A DNA stretch of 8,688 nt from Nitrospinaceae bacterium UBA3496 (lineage in GTDB: Bacteria; UBA8248), in the NCBI GenBank assembly GCA_002377645.1, contig DFQF01000055.1, forward strand, positions 54,793-63,480, given 5' to 3'. This document shows, one piece after another, positions 6,972 through 8,688 of this stretch. The notes under the pieces are model-generated. The model saw only the letters and a program-made list of their open reading frames with translations, was not told where the DNA came from and made no database searches. Made by a program: the position numbers and the translations under genes. Position 1 is the stretch's first letter, and each line of letters begins with the position of its first letter.

Positions 6972-7643
6972 ATGTCTAAAATTAAAATGGTTGAGTTGGA
7001 TGATGCAAAAGGAGCAACTAAGGATTTATATGATGCAAGTACGGCAATGATTGGAAGAGTTCCCCATTCTGTCAGGGTTTTAGGCAATATACCTATGGTT
7101 TCAAAGTTTTTTCTTCTGTTTAGTGCAGTTATGCAAAGAGAAGGTGCCGGGAGTTATCTTTCGTCAAAAATCAAGGAAATAGTAATCATTAAAACTAGTC
7201 AAGTTAATGGATGTGATTATTGACTAGCACATAATACGGCGCTTGGACAAGCGGCAGGAATTACAGACGAACAGGTTTCATCTATCGTTAGTGACGACTA
7301 CATGGATTCTTCGATTTTATCAGATAGGGAAAAAGCTGCAGTTTTATGGGCAGAACACGTAACAAAAAATACTGCTCGTTCCAGAGATGATGTTTTTGAA
7401 GTTGTCAAAAAGAGCTTTTCAGATAATGAAATTGTTGAACTTACACTTATGTGTGGAACTTTTAATTTATGGAATCGATTTATGGACTCTCTTGGCATAC
7501 AGGTAGAAGATCAATCTGAAGTAGACAAGATAAAAAAATCCGTTTATTTGAGTCCAGATAAAGTGAAAGCTTTTTTGGAAACGATGTTGGAAAATTGGCC
7601 TACAGAATTTCCTGTTCCTGATTCATCCGCTCCAAAAGAATAA
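6972..7643 (+). CDS. AhpD-like / carboxymuconolactone decarboxylase family selenoprotein (CxxU)
   Basis: A 223-residue protein if the TGA at 7221-7223 is read as selenocysteine (U84). Read as a stop, it would leave an 83-residue fragment ending just before the active site and an orphan 113-residue remainder. The frame is open from 7224 to the TAA at 7641. The halves join into one AhpD/CMD protein: GRVPHSVRVLGNIP (28-41), KIKEIVIIKTSQVNGCDY-U-LAHNTALG around the redox motif, then LSDREKAAVLWAE (116-128) and DNEIVELTLMCGTFNLWNRF (151-170). Cys81-x-x-U84 replaces the family CxxC. Glu69 sits 12 residues before Cys81, the spacing I recall for the proton-relay Glu in mycobacterial AhpD; His87 follows U84 by three, not four, and Asn88 takes the next position. 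The expected activity is a thiol/selenol peroxidase or disulfide-reducing partner; substrate unknown. It needs SelA, SelB, SelC and SelD elsewhere in the genome. Confidence 0.88.
7221..7223 (+). other. In-frame UGA selenocysteine codon (U84)
   Basis: TGA in the context TGT GAT TAT TGA CTA GCA CAT, encoding C-D-Y-U-L-A-H. It falls exactly at the second cysteine of the AhpD-family CxxC site, the expected place for a Cys-to-Sec exchange. TGA ends moeA and rph normally in this window and tryptophan is TGG, so a genome-wide TGA-to-Trp code is not supported. Confidence 0.87.
7232..7263 (+). promoter_or_regulatory. Candidate bacterial SECIS hairpin downstream of the UGA
   Basis: A five-base-pair GC-rich stem (CGCTT 7240-7244 with AAGCG 7249-7253) closes a GGAC loop (7245-7248); a sixth G-C pair within the loop is possible. 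The loop begins with GG, as expected for the conserved guanine of bacterial SECIS loops, and starts 22 nt after the UGA, inside the usual range. A lower four-pair stem (7232-7235 with 7260-7263) can extend it across an internal loop of 4 and 6 nt. The hairpin lies within the coding sequence, as bacterial SECIS elements do, and uses GCG codons on both sides. SelB binding is inferred from shape and place only. Confidence 0.72.
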
Positions 7644-7659
7644 AGTATAGTTTTTTAAT

Positions 7660-7665
7660 AAGGAG
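7660..7665 (+). promoter_or_regulatory. Ribosome binding site deciding the TTG start of the DehI-like gene
   Basis: AAGGAG lies 7 nt before the TTG at 7673, ideal spacing. No ATG lies near it in this frame, so TTG is the start. Confidence 0.65.
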
Positions 7666-7672
7666 TCATAAT

Positions 7673-8527
7673 TTGGAAATATTGGAAATTTCTGAGGAAA
7701 AAGCAGAAGGAAAGATTAGGGAAATTTTTTCCGATATTCAAAGTGTTACGCGTTCAACACAAGTTGGTCTTTTGTATAGATCTCTCGCAGTTCATGAAAA
7801 TATTTTTGTTCAGTTTTGGGAAAAAGTTCGTAATAATTTAATTTCTCAATATTTTGAAAGATGTGCTCAAAATGTTCGTATGAGAATGATTCCACCAATG
7901 CCTGAAGATGTTCCAGATTTTGAAGAAGAATTGTTAGATGAAGAGTATGATGACGAGAAAATTCTTTCTATTTCGCGTATTTTGGACATGTATAATTATT
8001 TGGGTCCAAAAGATTTAATTTTTGCTATAGCCTTAAAGGCTTCGTTAAATGGCATAGGTATAGGAGGAACTACTCCTGGTTCAAAAGATGACTTAGAGAT
8101 TATTCCTCTAGGGGCTCCTGTTGAGATGCCGTTTCCAGTTTTAATAGATCCTGAAAATCTTTCAGTTGATTTTTTAAATGCAATATTATCCGAAAGAAAT
8201 GATAAAGCTATTCCAGATGTATGGAGAGCGCTTTCAAATTTTCCAGAACTTTTGAAACTCATTTCTACTTTTATTTCGAATCAAAAATCTCAAGAAGGAT
8301 TTAAAATAACAATTGATCTTTCAAAAGGCGCAGCTGCAGCTGCAGCACAAGAATTTCCTTATGAATTTGTTCTTGAAATAGAGAAACTTAGCAAAGATGA
8401 AATTTTAGTACTTGATAAAAAATTGGATTACTTTATACAAATAATCCCTCAAACTAGTGTGATGATACATCTGCTTCGGGCTTGTCTTCTAGGTGAATCT
8501 AGAGTTAGAAGAGATCCATTCGATTAA
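7673..8527 (+). CDS. DehI-like (group I haloacid dehalogenase-like) protein
   Basis: A 284-residue cytoplasmic protein with no signal peptide or membrane segment. It resembles the DehI family (halocarboxylic acid dehalogenase, group I), whose founding member hydrolyses both D- and L-2-haloacids. What is seen is a two-repeat plan. Repeat one has EIFSDIQSVTRSTQVGLLYRSLAVHENIFVQFWEKV (spanning about 17-52), and repeat two has PDVWRALSNFPELLKLISTF (181-200). Between them are an acidic segment (78-95) and a Pro/Gly-rich linker (IPLGAPVEMPFPVLIDP, 144-160). A run of six alanines occurs at 220-225. The only cysteines are C64 and C271, so it has no CxxC of its own. As I recall, DehI repeats are placed in the same broad helical superfamily as AhpD, which would make it a distant relative of its neighbour. 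I cannot confirm the catalytic residues, so dehalogenase activity is unproven. It starts 29 nt after the selenoprotein gene, probably in the same transcript. Confidence 0.72.
   Translation: MEILEISEEKAEGKIREIFSDIQSVTRSTQVGLLYRSLAVHENIFVQFWEKVRNNLISQYFERCAQNVRMRMIPPMPEDVPDFEEELLDEEYDDEKILSISRILDMYNYLGPKDLIFAIALKASLNGIGIGGTTPGSKDDLEIIPLGAPVEMPFPVLIDPENLSVDFLNAILSERNDKAIPDVWRALSNFPELLKLISTFISNQKSQEGFKITIDLSKGAAAAAAQEFPYEFVLEIEKLSKDEILVLDKKLDYFIQIIPQTSVMIHLLRACLLGESRVRRDPFD
8330..8347 (+). repeat. Short GC-rich alanine-codon repeat with a palindromic core
   Basis: Six alanine codons (GCA GCT GCA GCT GCA GCA) form a hexanucleotide-like repeat inside the DehI-like gene. The first 14 bases (8330-8343) are a perfect palindrome. 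It stands out against AT-rich surroundings. It could be a slippage-prone tract; no regulatory role is claimed. Confidence 0.6.
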
Positions 8528-8581
8528 ACTGAGAATTTTCAAATTGTAATTTTTTTAGCAAAAAGGATGCATTCGTTTTTC

Positions 8582-8688
8582 ATGTCTTTTTATATGATTG
8601 CTGTTTTTTCACCACTTTTCTTTATAGCTGGAATTATTAAAGGTTCCATTGGTTTTGCTCTACCTGTTGCTACTATTCCTTTTCTTTC
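8582..8688 (+). CDS. TauE/SafE family permease (3' partial)
   Basis: The N-terminus of an integral membrane protein cut by the right edge, 35 full codons visible. From ATG 8582 it reads a hydrophobic first helix with the pattern FFIAGIIKGSIGFALPVATI. This is the Gly-rich A-G-x-x-x-G-x-x-G-F signature at the start of TauE/SafE proteins, which export sulfite and related organosulfur anions. The start is uncertain: AAGG at 8563-8566 lies 15 nt upstream of 8582, while an in-frame ATG at 8567 is too close to that site. The gene begins about 54 nt after the DehI-like stop, on the same strand and probably in the same unit. The family call rests on one short motif; the substrate cannot be inferred. 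Confidence 0.7.
   Translation, partial: MSFYMIAVFSPLFFIAGIIKGSIGFALPVATIPFL

Noticed and set aside
7221..7223. Nonsense mutation making a pseudogene
   Set aside because: The TGA falls exactly on the redox Cys position, the downstream half keeps full family sequence without other lesions, and a SECIS-like hairpin follows. A random mutation hitting this codon with that hairpin is unlikely, though a sequencing error cannot be ruled out from the sequence alone.
7302..7643. Separate 113-residue gene starting at ATG 7302
   Set aside because: No ribosome binding site precedes this ATG, the frame is open back to the TGA, and the product is only the C-terminal half of the AhpD/CMD-like fold.
1..8688. 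Genetic code with TGA as a sense codon (Trp or Gly)
   Set aside because: TGA ends moeA and rph at the expected family C-termini, and the other genes contain no in-frame TGA; Trp is TGG throughout.
1..8688. tRNA, rRNA, CRISPR array, insertion sequence or attachment site
   Set aside because: No cloverleaf, spaced direct repeats, transposase or terminal inverted repeats were found; intergenic gaps are all under 130 nt.

Overview
The window is an AT-rich bacterial stretch in which every recognisable gene lies on the + strand. There are seven complete ordinary genes, one complete gene with an in-frame UGA read here as selenocysteine, and a partial gene at each edge. Genes are packed tightly, with purine-rich ribosome binding sites (AGGAG or AAGGGA types). 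Three genes appear to start with TTG. TGA is a normal stop elsewhere (at 2518 and 6325) and tryptophan is TGG, so the code is standard apart from the one recoding site. The organism is not identifiable from sequence alone. Tandem MoeA paralogues including a MoeA-PBP fusion, a short TatA, a DehI-like protein and a selenoprotein suggest a free-living, possibly marine bacterium. An AT-rich Chloroflexota (SAR202/Dehalococcoidia-like) is one guess, held with low confidence.

Layout. Bases 1-914 are the 3' part of a class V aminotransferase of the serine/alanine-glyoxylate type. Bases 946-1155 encode a small TatA. Bases 1279-5512 are a molybdenum cofactor (Moco) block: moeA, a second moeA fused to a periplasmic-binding-protein-like domain, and moaA. 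Bases 5590-6926 hold the housekeeping pair rph (RNase PH) and rdgB (XTP/dITP pyrophosphatase), overlapping by 4 nt. Bases 6972-7643 encode an AhpD/carboxymuconolactone decarboxylase-like protein whose CxxC second cysteine is replaced by an in-frame TGA. Bases 7673-8527 encode a protein resembling DehI haloacid dehalogenases. From about 8582 to the edge is the start of a TauE/SafE-type permease.

How they fit. MoaA catalyses the first step of Moco synthesis from GTP, and the two MoeA proteins act at the metal-insertion step. TatA belongs to the translocase that commonly exports folded Moco enzymes. rph and rdgB serve RNA 3'-end processing and nucleotide-pool cleaning and are probably linked to the rest only by position. 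The last three genes look like a separate unit: an AhpD-like selenoprotein, a DehI-like protein and a TauE/SafE-like exporter.

The most interesting signal is the TGA at 7221-7223. Conventional gene calling would split this gene into an 83-residue and a 113-residue fragment. The reading frame continues without a stop, the family fold spans both halves, the TGA sits exactly at the second redox position of the CxxC motif, and a GC-rich hairpin with a GG-starting loop lies 22 nt downstream, where bacterial SECIS elements are found.
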